From Sulfuritalea sp. (GTDB lineage: Bacteria; Pseudomonadota; Gammaproteobacteria; Burkholderiales; Rhodocyclaceae): 64,000 nt of DNA. Position numbers and translations under genes: made by a program. Positions within the stretch are counted from its first letter, which is position 1. Each line of letters starts with the position of its first letter. The stretch is taken from NCBI GenBank assembly GCA_030651305.1, contig JAUSCI010000051.1:1-64000 (forward strand), written 5' to 3'. The notes below the pieces were generated by a model, which was given only the letters and a program-made list of their open reading frames with translations, was not told where the DNA came from and did no database searches. Positions 49,116 through 57,196 of this stretch are shown piece by piece.

Positions 49116-49820
49116 ATGAGCCGGCGGAACTTGGCAAAATTGCTTCAGGACCCACGCGCGCTTCTGGCCGATGAATGGGGGCTTCGGTTGCGCGCCGAGA
49201 GTGGTATGGGTCCGGATGCCGAAGCGGCCTTCCTGCAATCATCGCAATTACGCCTGGGCTCTGAGCATAGCCTTGCGGTGGTCGATGCGCTGAAGTACGC
49301 GTCGTCGATTGAATATCATCACAAGGGACTATCCTCTCGCGCCTATCTGGAGCATCCTATCCGCGTCGCAACGTTCGTTCTCGAAGAAGAGTCGCTACTC
49401 GACTCTGACACGGTGGTCATAGCGCTAATCCACAATTTGCTTGAAGTCTCTGACGTCAGCGCATCCGACCTCGCCGCCGAATTTGGCGAAGCGATCGCAC
49501 ACGCGGTCGAGAGTTTGACGGTGGATCGCACCCGAATGGACGAGCCATACAAGCAAGCCTACTACGCGCGGCTTCGACAAGGCTCGCGCAGTGCGCGGAT
49601 CGTCAAGATTCTTGATAAATTGGATAATATCTTCATGATCTGTTTCAATCCTGACGCTGACGTCCGGCGTTCATACCTGGAAGAGATTGCGCGGTGGGTC
49701 CAGCCGATGGCCGACACCGATTTGCCGTCCGTTGCTGAGTTTTTGAGGCACTTGACCGAGGTCATGCGACTGATCGGATATCAGGACAAAGGCACCGTCC
49801 CCGGTATTTCACTCAACTAA
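49116..49820 (+). CDS. HD-domain (RelA/SpoT hydrolase-like) protein with HN instead of HD
   Basis: A 234-aa helical protein resembling the (p)ppGpp-hydrolase HD domain: YLEHPIRVATFVLE, then ALIHNLLEVSDV, AHAVESLTVDR and KILDKLDNI. The metal-binding His-Asp pair is His-Asn (IHN), so hydrolase activity may be lost or altered. It starts a G+C-richer block and is 10 nt upstream of an SDR gene. A small-molecule phosphodiesterase or an inactive ligand-binding role are the alternatives. Confidence 0.65.
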   Translation: MSRRNLAKLLQDPRALLADEWGLRLRAESGMGPDAEAAFLQSSQLRLGSEHSLAVVDALKYASSIEYHHKGLSSRAYLEHPIRVATFVLEEESLLDSDTVVIALIHNLLEVSDVSASDLAAEFGEAIAHAVESLTVDRTRMDEPYKQAYYARLRQGSRSARIVKILDKLDNIFMICFNPDADVRRSYLEEIARWVQPMADTDLPSVAEFLRHLTEVMRLIGYQDKGTVPGISLN

Positions 49821-49830
49821 GGTCTCTCGC

Positions 49831-50619
49831 ATGGACACTGGACTCTCGAAGCGCGTAGCACTTGTTAACGGCGCAAGCAAAGGTATCGGCAAGGCGATTG
49901 CCATGGGCCTTTCCAAAGAGGGCGCGTCGGTTTGCCTCGTGGCTCGCAACAAGACGATGCTCGCAGCCGCGGCAGCGGAGATCAGCGAAGCCACGGGCGG
50001 CAAGGTGGTGTTTATGGTCGCCGACGTCGCTGAGCCGGATGCCGCCAAAAGATGCGTCGACTTCGTCCGTAAGACGTTTGGCCGAGTCGACATCCTCATC
50101 AACAATGCCGGGGGACCCGCCTTCGGAACCTTGATGAACATCAGCGAGACCGATTGGGACAATGCCCTGCAGTTGTCACTCCGCAGCGCCATCCGATTCA
50201 CAAAGGAAGTGATTCCGGGAATGCTCGAGCATCAGTGGGGCCGGATCGTCAATGTTTCGTCTACCGTCGCCAAAGAGCCAGGTCCGAACATGATTCTGTC
50301 GGCGACCGCACGCGCCGGACTCGCGGCGTTTTCCAAAGCGGTTTCGACCGAGTATGCGCCGGCCGGCATCACCGTTAATACGGTCTGTCCCGGCGGGGTC
50401 TTGACCGATCGCCTCAAGAGCCTGCTGGAGGCGCGCTCCAAAGCCGAGGGCAAGCCCTACGATGAGCTTCTCGAACAGAGTCAGAAAAGCATTCCGATCG
50501 GACGTTTCGCTTCCCCAGAGGAATTTGCGGAGACCGTGGTCTTCCTTTGTTCGGAGCCTGCACGTTACGTCACCGGTACGTATTTGTCGGTTGACGGCGG
50601 ACTGACCAAAGGGATGTGA
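49831..50619 (+). CDS. SDR oxidoreductase with atypical active site
   Basis: A 262-aa classical SDR by fold: NGASKGIGKAIA (NAD(P) binding), ILINNAGGPAFG and NVSSTVAK (catalytic Ser). The usual YxxxK is replaced by LSATARAGLAAF, as in a subgroup of 3-oxoacyl-reductase-like SDRs whose activity is uncertain. The C-terminus (PIGRFASPEEFAETVVFL, VDGGLTKGM) is standard. It overlaps the kinase gene, suggesting a small HD - SDR - APH operon. Confidence 0.82.
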   Translation: MDTGLSKRVALVNGASKGIGKAIAMGLSKEGASVCLVARNKTMLAAAAAEISEATGGKVVFMVADVAEPDAAKRCVDFVRKTFGRVDILINNAGGPAFGTLMNISETDWDNALQLSLRSAIRFTKEVIPGMLEHQWGRIVNVSSTVAKEPGPNMILSATARAGLAAFSKAVSTEYAPAGITVNTVCPGGVLTDRLKSLLEARSKAEGKPYDELLEQSQKSIPIGRFASPEEFAETVVFLCSEPARYVTGTYLSVDGGLTKGM

Positions 50620-50624
50620 CCTGC

Positions 50625-51731
50625 ATGGTCGATGCTTTCACACCAGACATTTTCTCCGTTTCAACGCCGACATTTCATGTCCTGCCGGACGCGAAAGCGG
50701 CGCAGATTGCTGCGATCCTGAGTGAGCATTATCCCGACCGTCGCGCCGACCCTCGCGATATCGCACAGGCTGGCGGCCTCGAGATCAATTCCAATAACTT
50801 CAGGTTCACCGATCGCAGTGAAACCTTTCTGTTGAAGCGAACGGGAACGACGGTGAAACAAGCGGTCTTGAACGCGCAGTTTCAGATTTCGGAGACTCTG
50901 AGGAAACGCGGCGTTCCCTTTCCGGCAGCGGTCCCCAATCTGGATGGAAACGTCGTGTCCAGAGGCTCGGATGGGAGGTGCTGGATTCTGACTCAGTTCG
51001 TCGACGGCGCCTACTTTGCCGGCGGTAGATCCGAACTCCTGAACGTAGGCAAAGGGATCGGTCTACTTCAGCGGCATCTCCATGATCAAGCCTCATCTGA
51101 CCTCACGGCAAGCAATTCGCTTGACGCGATATCCTGCTTCCAGGAGTCAGTGGCACGGCTTTTCGACAGCAGGCAGCACTGGCACGAGATCTTTCCGGAA
51201 CAAGCGACGAAGCTCCTCACTGAAGATGAGGCCCTGCTCAGGAAAATCGCTGCTCGAATTGTCGACACGCTTCCTCGTCTGGCTCAGTTACCGAGCGAGG
51301 TCTGTCACTTCGACCTTCACCCCCACAATATTCTTGTCCGGTTGGAAAAGCTCGCTGCATTTGTTGACGTTGATTCGCTTCAGATTAACCGAAGAGCATT
51401 AGCGATCGCGTTTTCGACGTTCAAGCTGGTGCGTCAGCACGCAGCTCAATTGGGGCTGGCCCTGTGCGACAAGGATGAAATAGCGGAGGCGGCAGCTGAT
51501 TTTGTCGGCGCCATCCGCGAAGGGATTGAGCTTCTGCCATCCGAAGTCGAAAGCCTGGAGGACCTGGCGATGTTTGAGGTTTTCCGCCGGATTCTGAGCA
51601 TCACGGACCTGAACATCGTTAGTCGCGACATCACCTGGAACCGCGTACTCATCATGCAGTTGGCCGCACTCCGGGAGATCCCGATCATCTTCGCGCGCCT
51701 GCCGGGGCAGTCTGCCAGGGCGTTGCCATAA
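50625..51731 (+). CDS. APH-family phosphotransferase
   Basis: A 368-aa protein-kinase-like small-molecule kinase. The catalytic loop CHFDLHPHNIL gives HxDxxxxN, and VDVDSLQ gives the metal-binding Asp. The phosphate-binding region around NNFRFTDRSETFLLKR is family-like. It could phosphorylate a sugar (a heptose or amino sugar) in the adjoining pathway. The start may instead be GTG 50616, which overlaps the SDR stop. Confidence 0.78.
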   Translation: MVDAFTPDIFSVSTPTFHVLPDAKAAQIAAILSEHYPDRRADPRDIAQAGGLEINSNNFRFTDRSETFLLKRTGTTVKQAVLNAQFQISETLRKRGVPFPAAVPNLDGNVVSRGSDGRCWILTQFVDGAYFAGGRSELLNVGKGIGLLQRHLHDQASSDLTASNSLDAISCFQESVARLFDSRQHWHEIFPEQATKLLTEDEALLRKIAARIVDTLPRLAQLPSEVCHFDLHPHNILVRLEKLAAFVDVDSLQINRRALAIAFSTFKLVRQHAAQLGLALCDKDEIAEAAADFVGAIREGIELLPSEVESLEDLAMFEVFRRILSITDLNIVSRDITWNRVLIMQLAALREIPIIFARLPGQSARALP

Positions 51732-51822
51732 GCTTGTATGTCATGCCCGGCACCAAGAGCTGAAATTTGAGCCGCTGCACAGTCTATTACTCCATTCTTC
51801 ACATGCTACATCTGAGGTTCAA

Positions 51823-52827
51823 ATGAACATTGTCGGCACAGACATCAAGCGGGTACTGATCACTGGGATCAGTGGTTCTGGCGGAAGCTATCTGGCTGAA
51901 TACATCGTTCGACACCATCCTGGCGTGGAAGTCCATGGCATGGCCCGTTGGCATAGCACAAGCACTACGGATAACCTGAGTGGTATTCGTTCCCGCGTGA
52001 CTGTTCATGAGTGCGACTTGATGGATTTCAGTTCCCTGCTTGCTACGTTGAAGGCAAGTCGGCCAGATGTCATCTTTCATCTTGCTGCGCACGCCAATGT
52101 ACGCGCCTCATTTCAAACGCCGCTAAGCGTATTGAATAACAACATCATGGGTACAGCAAATTTGTTTGAAGCAATTCGTGCGGCAGAACTAAATCCCATA
52201 TTTCAGTTGTGCAGCACGTCGGAAGTCTATGGACAAGTCGGGCCGGAGGACGTACCCATTCGCGAAGAGACGCCAATGTGCCCATCGAGCCCCTACGCTG
52301 TCTCCAAAGTAGCCCAGGACTTGCTCGGCTACACCTATTTTGTCGCGTACAAAATGCCCGTCATTCGTACGCGCATGTTTGCTTACTTGAACCCCCGTCG
52401 TGCGGACCTGTTTGCCACTTCCTTTGCACGACAGGTGGCACGAATTGAGCTCGGACTGCAAAAGGAACTGGTTCACGGCAATCTTGATTCAGTGCGAACC
52501 ATTATTGACGTGCGTGACGCAATGCGGGCTTATTGGGATGCTGCACTGCATTGCTTGCCCGGCGAGGCCTACAACATTGGCGGTAAAACTACGATACGAG
52601 TTGGTGATTTTCTCGATCTTCTCAAATCCTTAGCCACCAAACCCATACTTTCACGCGAAGATCCCGGATTGCTCCGGCCTGCCGATGTGACCTTGCAAAT
52701 TCCATCAACAGAAAAATTTGAAAAGGCGACGGGGTGGCAGCCGCAATACAAGTTCGAGGAAAGCGTGGCCTTCCTCCTTGATCATTGGCGAATTGAAGTT
52801 TCCAAAGAAATTACCAAGACAAATTGA
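51823..52827 (+). CDS. GDP-sugar 4,6-dehydratase-like SDR (GMD/RMD family)
   Basis: A 334-aa extended SDR of the GDP-mannose 4,6-dehydratase/reductase group: LITGISGSGGSYLAEYIV, FHLAAHANVRASF, CSTSEVYGQVG, catalytic YAVSKVAQD, and a C-terminus with ARIELGLQKELVHGNLDSVR as in Gmd. It is clearly different from gmd at 23022. The next genes (E1-type and ColD-like) fit a GDP-4-keto-6-deoxy sugar as its product. A heptose version (DmhA-like) is possible given hddA and hddC nearby. It could also be a 4-reductase. Confidence 0.78.
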   Translation: MNIVGTDIKRVLITGISGSGGSYLAEYIVRHHPGVEVHGMARWHSTSTTDNLSGIRSRVTVHECDLMDFSSLLATLKASRPDVIFHLAAHANVRASFQTPLSVLNNNIMGTANLFEAIRAAELNPIFQLCSTSEVYGQVGPEDVPIREETPMCPSSPYAVSKVAQDLLGYTYFVAYKMPVIRTRMFAYLNPRRADLFATSFARQVARIELGLQKELVHGNLDSVRTIIDVRDAMRAYWDAALHCLPGEAYNIGGKTTIRVGDFLDLLKSLATKPILSREDPGLLRPADVTLQIPSTEKFEKATGWQPQYKFEESVAFLLDHWRIEVSKEITKTN

Positions 52828-52831
52828 TTCC

Positions 52832-54856
52832 GTGAATATTGAAAATACCTACCGTTCGCTATATCTCATCCGTCGCGCAGAAGAGGAAGTCGTTCGCCTT
52901 TATCCCACTGACAAGATAAAAAGCCCTGTACATCTGTCCATTGGGCAGGAAGCCGTATCCGTTGGCGTATGTGAAGCATTGGATGCTGGCGACATCGTAT
53001 TTGGCACTTACCGCAGCCACGCCCTCTATCTCGCCAAGACGGGTGACTTGAGGGGCTTCTTCGCAGAGCTGTATGGCAAGGCCACCGGCTGTTGCAAGGG
53101 CAAGGGAGGGTCAATGCACCTCGCTAACGTCTCGCAAGGCATGATGGGCACATCTGCGGTTGTTGCCACCACCATTCCACAGGCAGTCGGCTACGCTTAT
53201 GCGATAAAACAGCGCGGTGAGAAAACGGTAGTAGCTGTATTTATGGGTGACGGCGCTACCGAGGAAGGGGTCTTCCACGAGAGCCTGAATTTCGCCGCAA
53301 TCAAAAATCTGCCCATCATTTTCATTTGCGAAAATAATTTATACGCTATCCACACGCATCAGCATAAACGCCAGCACCTGGCCGAGATCGGTGGCATGGT
53401 GCGTGCGCATGGCATCCCGGCCGAGCGCATAGAAAATAACGACATTGCCGCAATTCGTGCGCGAGTGACGAGCGCCGTGGCTGACATCCGCGCAGGTCTA
53501 GGTGGGCCGGTTTTTATTGAATGCATGACCTCCCGCTGGAAAGAACACGTTGGGCCGGGGGATGATTTCAGCCTTGGTTATCGCAGCAGTGGTGAGGTCC
53601 AGAAATGGAAAGACAACGATGAAATGAAAGTCATCGGCCAAAGAATTTCCATTGAATGCCGCACAAGGATTGAGGCTGATGTTGAAAAGGAAATTCAGGC
53701 AGCCATTCAGTTCGCCGAAGAAAGTCCTTTCCCCAATGTCGCAGAGCTTTACACAGAGGTATTCAAGGAAAATACCGACCCAAAATTGAAGTCGCCAACG
53801 CCGGCGACAGGCGAGCGTGAAATTGGATTTGTAGACGCCATACAGGAGGCATTGGACCAGGAGATGGGTCGCGATAAATCCGTGATCGTATTCGGTCTCG
53901 ACGTGGATGACCCGAAGGCAATTCTCGGAACGACGCGCGACCTGCCGCAAAAATACGGCGCCGACCGCGTGTTTGGTACTCCGCTCGCCGAGGATGCGAT
54001 GACTGGCGCGGCTATTGGCATGGCGCTCGCTGGCTTGCGGCCGGTGCATATTCACATTCGCATGGACTTTTTGGCGTTGGCCATGAATCAATTGATCAAC
54101 ATCGCCGCGAAGAGCCGTTACACTTTTGGTGGCCAGGTTTCCGTACCGCTTGTGGTCCGCGCAATGATCGGGCGCAGTTGGGGGCAGGGCGCGCAACATT
54201 CTCAAGCCTTGCACTCGTTTTTCATGCACGTACCCGGATTGAAAGTTGTTGCCCCCTCCAATCCATACGATGCAAAAGGGTGCTTGATTGCCGCCATCCG
54301 TGACGATAATCCCGTTATCTACGTCGAGCATCGACTGGTGCATTATCAAAAAGGACCGGTTCCCGCAGAAGCCTATGAAGTGCTTCCCGGCAAGGCGCGC
54401 GTCACCGCTTCAGGCAAGGACGTAACGCTGGTGGGCATCTCGTATATGCAAATTGAATGCATTCGAGCGCGCCGTTACCTTGAGGCTGTAGATATTCATG
54501 CTGAAGTCATTGATCCGATCTGGTTGAGCCCGCTCGATCTGGAAACTATTTTCACATCCGTTCGAAAGACACGCCGGCTGGTTATCGTTGATAACGGCTG
54601 GACGACTTGCGGCGCAGCAGCGGAAATCGCCGCCCAAGTGGCGCAATATTTTGAGGGCAATGCTGACATTCGCATTCGACGGATGGGCTTCGAGCCCGTC
54701 ACCTGCCCAACGTCACCATCGCTCGAAGCGGCGTTTTATCCCAACCCCCGCAACATCGCTTCCATGGCCCACAAGATTGTTTCAGGAGATAAGGCCGACT
54801 GGTTTCCAGAGGAACGCCATGATTTGAAAGCCTATGAATTCAAGGGGCCATTTTGA
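52832..54856 (+). CDS. Fused alpha/beta thiamine-diphosphate E1 enzyme (2-oxoacid dehydrogenase-like)
   Basis: A 674-aa fusion of E1-alpha (about 1-330) and E1-beta (about 345-670). The ThDP motif is GDGATEEGVFHES followed by ICENN. The beta half has VFGTPLAEDAMTGAAIG and GAQHSQALHSFFMHVPGLKV. No E2 or E3 gene accompanies it, so classical oxidative decarboxylation is unlikely. Comparable E1 pairs in avilamycin synthesis add a two-carbon unit to a keto-sugar. GTG start at 52832, 4 nt after the GMD-like gene; an in-frame upstream extension is not protein-like. Confidence 0.82.
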   Translation: MNIENTYRSLYLIRRAEEEVVRLYPTDKIKSPVHLSIGQEAVSVGVCEALDAGDIVFGTYRSHALYLAKTGDLRGFFAELYGKATGCCKGKGGSMHLANVSQGMMGTSAVVATTIPQAVGYAYAIKQRGEKTVVAVFMGDGATEEGVFHESLNFAAIKNLPIIFICENNLYAIHTHQHKRQHLAEIGGMVRAHGIPAERIENNDIAAIRARVTSAVADIRAGLGGPVFIECMTSRWKEHVGPGDDFSLGYRSSGEVQKWKDNDEMKVIGQRISIECRTRIEADVEKEIQAAIQFAEESPFPNVAELYTEVFKENTDPKLKSPTPATGEREIGFVDAIQEALDQEMGRDKSVIVFGLDVDDPKAILGTTRDLPQKYGADRVFGTPLAEDAMTGAAIGMALAGLRPVHIHIRMDFLALAMNQLINIAAKSRYTFGGQVSVPLVVRAMIGRSWGQGAQHSQALHSFFMHVPGLKVVAPSNPYDAKGCLIAAIRDDNPVIYVEHRLVHYQKGPVPAEAYEVLPGKARVTASGKDVTLVGISYMQIECIRARRYLEAVDIHAEVIDPIWLSPLDLETIFTSVRKTRRLVIVDNGWTTCGAAAEIAAQVAQYFEGNADIRIRRMGFEPVTCPTSPSLEAAFYPNPRNIASMAHKIVSGDKADWFPEERHDLKAYEFKGPF

Positions 54857-54910
54857 ACAGAAAAATGTACAGCGCATTTTCCTACCTAATATTGGTCTGG
54901 TGAGAAAACC

Positions 54911-56080
54911 ATGAAATTCCCACTGATGCGCAACAATATTCTGCGCGAAGATCTGGACGCAGTCATTGAGTATTTGAAACAGGACGACCCGATCCTTACC
55001 CATGGTGCCCAGGTACGCGCCTTTGAAGCCGAATGGTCCGAATGGCTGGGCGTAAAGTACAGTGCGTTCGTCAATTCCGGTGCATCAGCCAATTTGCTGA
55101 CGATGGCTATTCTCAAGATTCGCCACCCGGAAGGCGGTGAAGTCATTACTCCGCCACTGGCATGGGTTTCAGACGTCGCATCGGTACTGCAAAACGGGTT
55201 CAAACCCGTGTTTGCAGATATCGATCCACGTACTCTGGCGATGGATCCAGTTCAGATACTGGCAAAAATTACTGACAAAACGCGGGCGGTATTTCTCACG
55301 CACGTGCAGGGTTTCGATGGGCTGACCGACGATCTGATTGACGAGCTGCAACGCCGCAATATTCCGCTAATCGAAGATGTCTGCGAATCGCATGGCGCAA
55401 CACACAACGGCAAGAGACTGGGTAGCCATGGGTGGATATCGAATTTTTCCTACTACTATGCTCACCACATGAGCACCATCGAAGGTGGCATGGTCTGCAC
55501 CAATGACCCTGAGGTCTATCAGCAGGTTCGGATGCTGCGCTCCCATGGCATGGTTCGAGAAGCCAGTGATCCTGCCGTGCGCGCCTCGTATCAGGAGGCC
55601 AATCCAGAGTTGAACCCGGACTTCATCTTTGCCTTTCCCGCCTACAACACCCGCAACACCGAGATTGGCGGGATCATGGGGCGCAGCCAGCTCAAACGAC
55701 TGGATCAAATCGTAAAGCGCCGGACTGAAAACCTGCACCGCTTCTTGAAGCAAATCGATTCGTCAAGATATCGTACGGACTTCAGGCTGGAAGGCTCCAG
55801 CAACTATGCTTTCAACCTGATTTTGAAGAAACCGGATGATGACCTGGCCCAGCGCCTCATGCAAAAAATGCGGGAATGCGGTGTCGAGTTCCGAAGAGGC
55901 AGCGCGGGTGGTGGCAATCAGATTCGCCAGCCCTATCTGAAGGGTATCGTGCCGGACGGACATCATCGCGAGTTTCCTGAAACGGAGCACGTTCATTTCT
56001 ACGGCTTCTATATTGGTAACTTCCCCGACTTGACGAGTGAGGAAGTGGACGAGATCTGCGCAATTTTGAATGCGGTGTAG
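54911..56080 (+). CDS. ColD-like PLP-dependent 3-dehydratase (DegT family)
   Basis: A 389-aa DegT-fold protein. The Schiff-base Lys position is His: residues 184-193 are AHHMSTIEGG, with H185 aligning to the usual Lys. The PLP Asp is kept in IEDVCESHGA. Lys-to-His is the diagnostic change of ColD (GDP-4-keto-6-deoxymannose 3-dehydratase) and of CDP-hexulose E1, which remove the 3-OH instead of transaminating. It therefore likely makes a 3,6-dideoxy-4-keto sugar from the GMD-like product. The preceding E1-type enzyme could then act at C-4. Confidence 0.85.
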   Translation: MKFPLMRNNILREDLDAVIEYLKQDDPILTHGAQVRAFEAEWSEWLGVKYSAFVNSGASANLLTMAILKIRHPEGGEVITPPLAWVSDVASVLQNGFKPVFADIDPRTLAMDPVQILAKITDKTRAVFLTHVQGFDGLTDDLIDELQRRNIPLIEDVCESHGATHNGKRLGSHGWISNFSYYYAHHMSTIEGGMVCTNDPEVYQQVRMLRSHGMVREASDPAVRASYQEANPELNPDFIFAFPAYNTRNTEIGGIMGRSQLKRLDQIVKRRTENLHRFLKQIDSSRYRTDFRLEGSSNYAFNLILKKPDDDLAQRLMQKMRECGVEFRRGSAGGGNQIRQPYLKGIVPDGHHREFPETEHVHFYGFYIGNFPDLTSEEVDEICAILNAV

Positions 56081-56141
56081 GGCAGCTAATAGTTGGCAAT
56101 GAATTTGCCTGATGGATCCTCAAGACAAGACTAGACGAAAT

Positions 56142-56858
56142 ATGAAAACAACCCTTTTGGTTATGACGCTCAATGAAGTCAATGGCGTGAAGGTAATCAT
56201 GCCGCGAATCGACAGGACTTGGGTGGATCAGATTATTGTGGTAGATGGCGGTTCAACGGATGGCACCATCGAGTGGGCGAAAGAAAACGGCTACGAGCTC
56301 TACGTGCAGAAGCAGCGCGGGTTTCGACATGCCTATACCGAGGTCTGGCCACAGGTGACGGGTGACGTTGTCATCACCTTCAGTCCCGATGGAAATTCAG
56401 TGCCCGAATTAATTCCCGATCTGATTGAAAAAATGAAGGACGGCAACGACATGGTCATTGCCTCTCGTTATCTGGGCGATGCCAAGAGCGACGATGACGA
56501 CATTGTCACTGCTTTTGGAAACTGGTTGTTTACACACACGGTAAACTTTCTTCATGGTGGCCATTACACCGACGTAATGGTGATCTATCGAGCTTACCGA
56601 AAGAACATGGCTTACGAACTTGGCCTGGATCGTGAGGATGCCCACGCATTGCCTGAAAAATTGTTTGGCACCAATATCAGCTGGGAGCCGTTATTGTCGG
56701 TCAGAGCGGCGAAGGCCAAGCTGCGAATAGCGGAAATCCCTGGTGACGAGCCTGCGAGAATTGGCGGGGAGCGCAAGTTGCAGGTGCTGCGTTGGGGGGC
56801 TGCCTTCTATTTCCAGTTTATTCGGGAATTATGGTTTTGGAGGCCGGCAAACAAGTGA
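56142..56858 (+). CDS. Family 2 glycosyltransferase
   Basis: A 238-aa GT-A enzyme of the dolichyl-phosphate-mannose-synthase-like type: LLVMTLNEVNGVKVIMPRI, IIVVDGGSTDGT, ITFSPDGNS (DxD-like) and VIASRYLGDAKSDDDD. It lacks the C-terminal membrane helices of DPM1-type flippase-coupled enzymes. The ATG at 56142 gives the standard GT2 start; 56112 adds ten residues. It may transfer the sugar made by the preceding three genes. Confidence 0.82.
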   Translation: MKTTLLVMTLNEVNGVKVIMPRIDRTWVDQIIVVDGGSTDGTIEWAKENGYELYVQKQRGFRHAYTEVWPQVTGDVVITFSPDGNSVPELIPDLIEKMKDGNDMVIASRYLGDAKSDDDDIVTAFGNWLFTHTVNFLHGGHYTDVMVIYRAYRKNMAYELGLDREDAHALPEKLFGTNISWEPLLSVRAAKAKLRIAEIPGDEPARIGGERKLQVLRWGAAFYFQFIRELWFWRPANK

Positions 56859-57196
56859 ATTGTGAATCTTTGACTCGAAGATAGCGTCATAAATTAATCG
56901 AACATGGCCGTTATTGCCAACATCGCACAGTTCTACCTGCTGCACTGCGAATAGAAGCTGGGGCCTAAACTGATTAATTTGAACGAGCTATGTCCGCATT
57001 TCATACGAAACTCCGTCCCTATCCACCGGGTAAACTAGCGCAGCGGATGTTCTAAGATGCCGTGATGGCGCTTGGATGCAGTATTTTTTCTGCATGGCTA
57101 ACCCGAGTCGGCTTAGCCATGAATTTGGCGAATTTGAAAAATCCCGAAGACATGCCTGGCTTCCACGCTAACCGAATAAATTCTGGGTAATTGAGT
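56859..57196. other. 338-nt intergenic region with two adjacent hairpins
   Basis: The longest gap in the last 20 kb. It holds ATGCAG-(8 nt, T-rich)-CTGCAT at 57076-57095 and, directly after, a near-perfect 23-nt inverted repeat at 57096-57118 (GGCTAACCCGA / TCGGCTTAGCC with one mismatch). No T-tract follows, so neither looks like a standard terminator. A 41-codon frame at 57065-57190 runs through both arms and is probably not coding. Confidence 0.5.
57096..57118. repeat. Near-perfect inverted repeat
   Basis: GGCTAACCCGA pairs with TCGGCTTAGCC around a central G, with 10 of 11 pairs matching. It lies 78 nt before the hddA-like gene and abuts a second hairpin. It could be a protein-binding site or an RNA leader structure. 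Confidence 0.5.

Noticed and set aside
57065-57190. A 41-codon plus-strand frame
   Set aside because: It runs through two hairpins, has no Shine-Dalgarno and shows no recognisable sequence.
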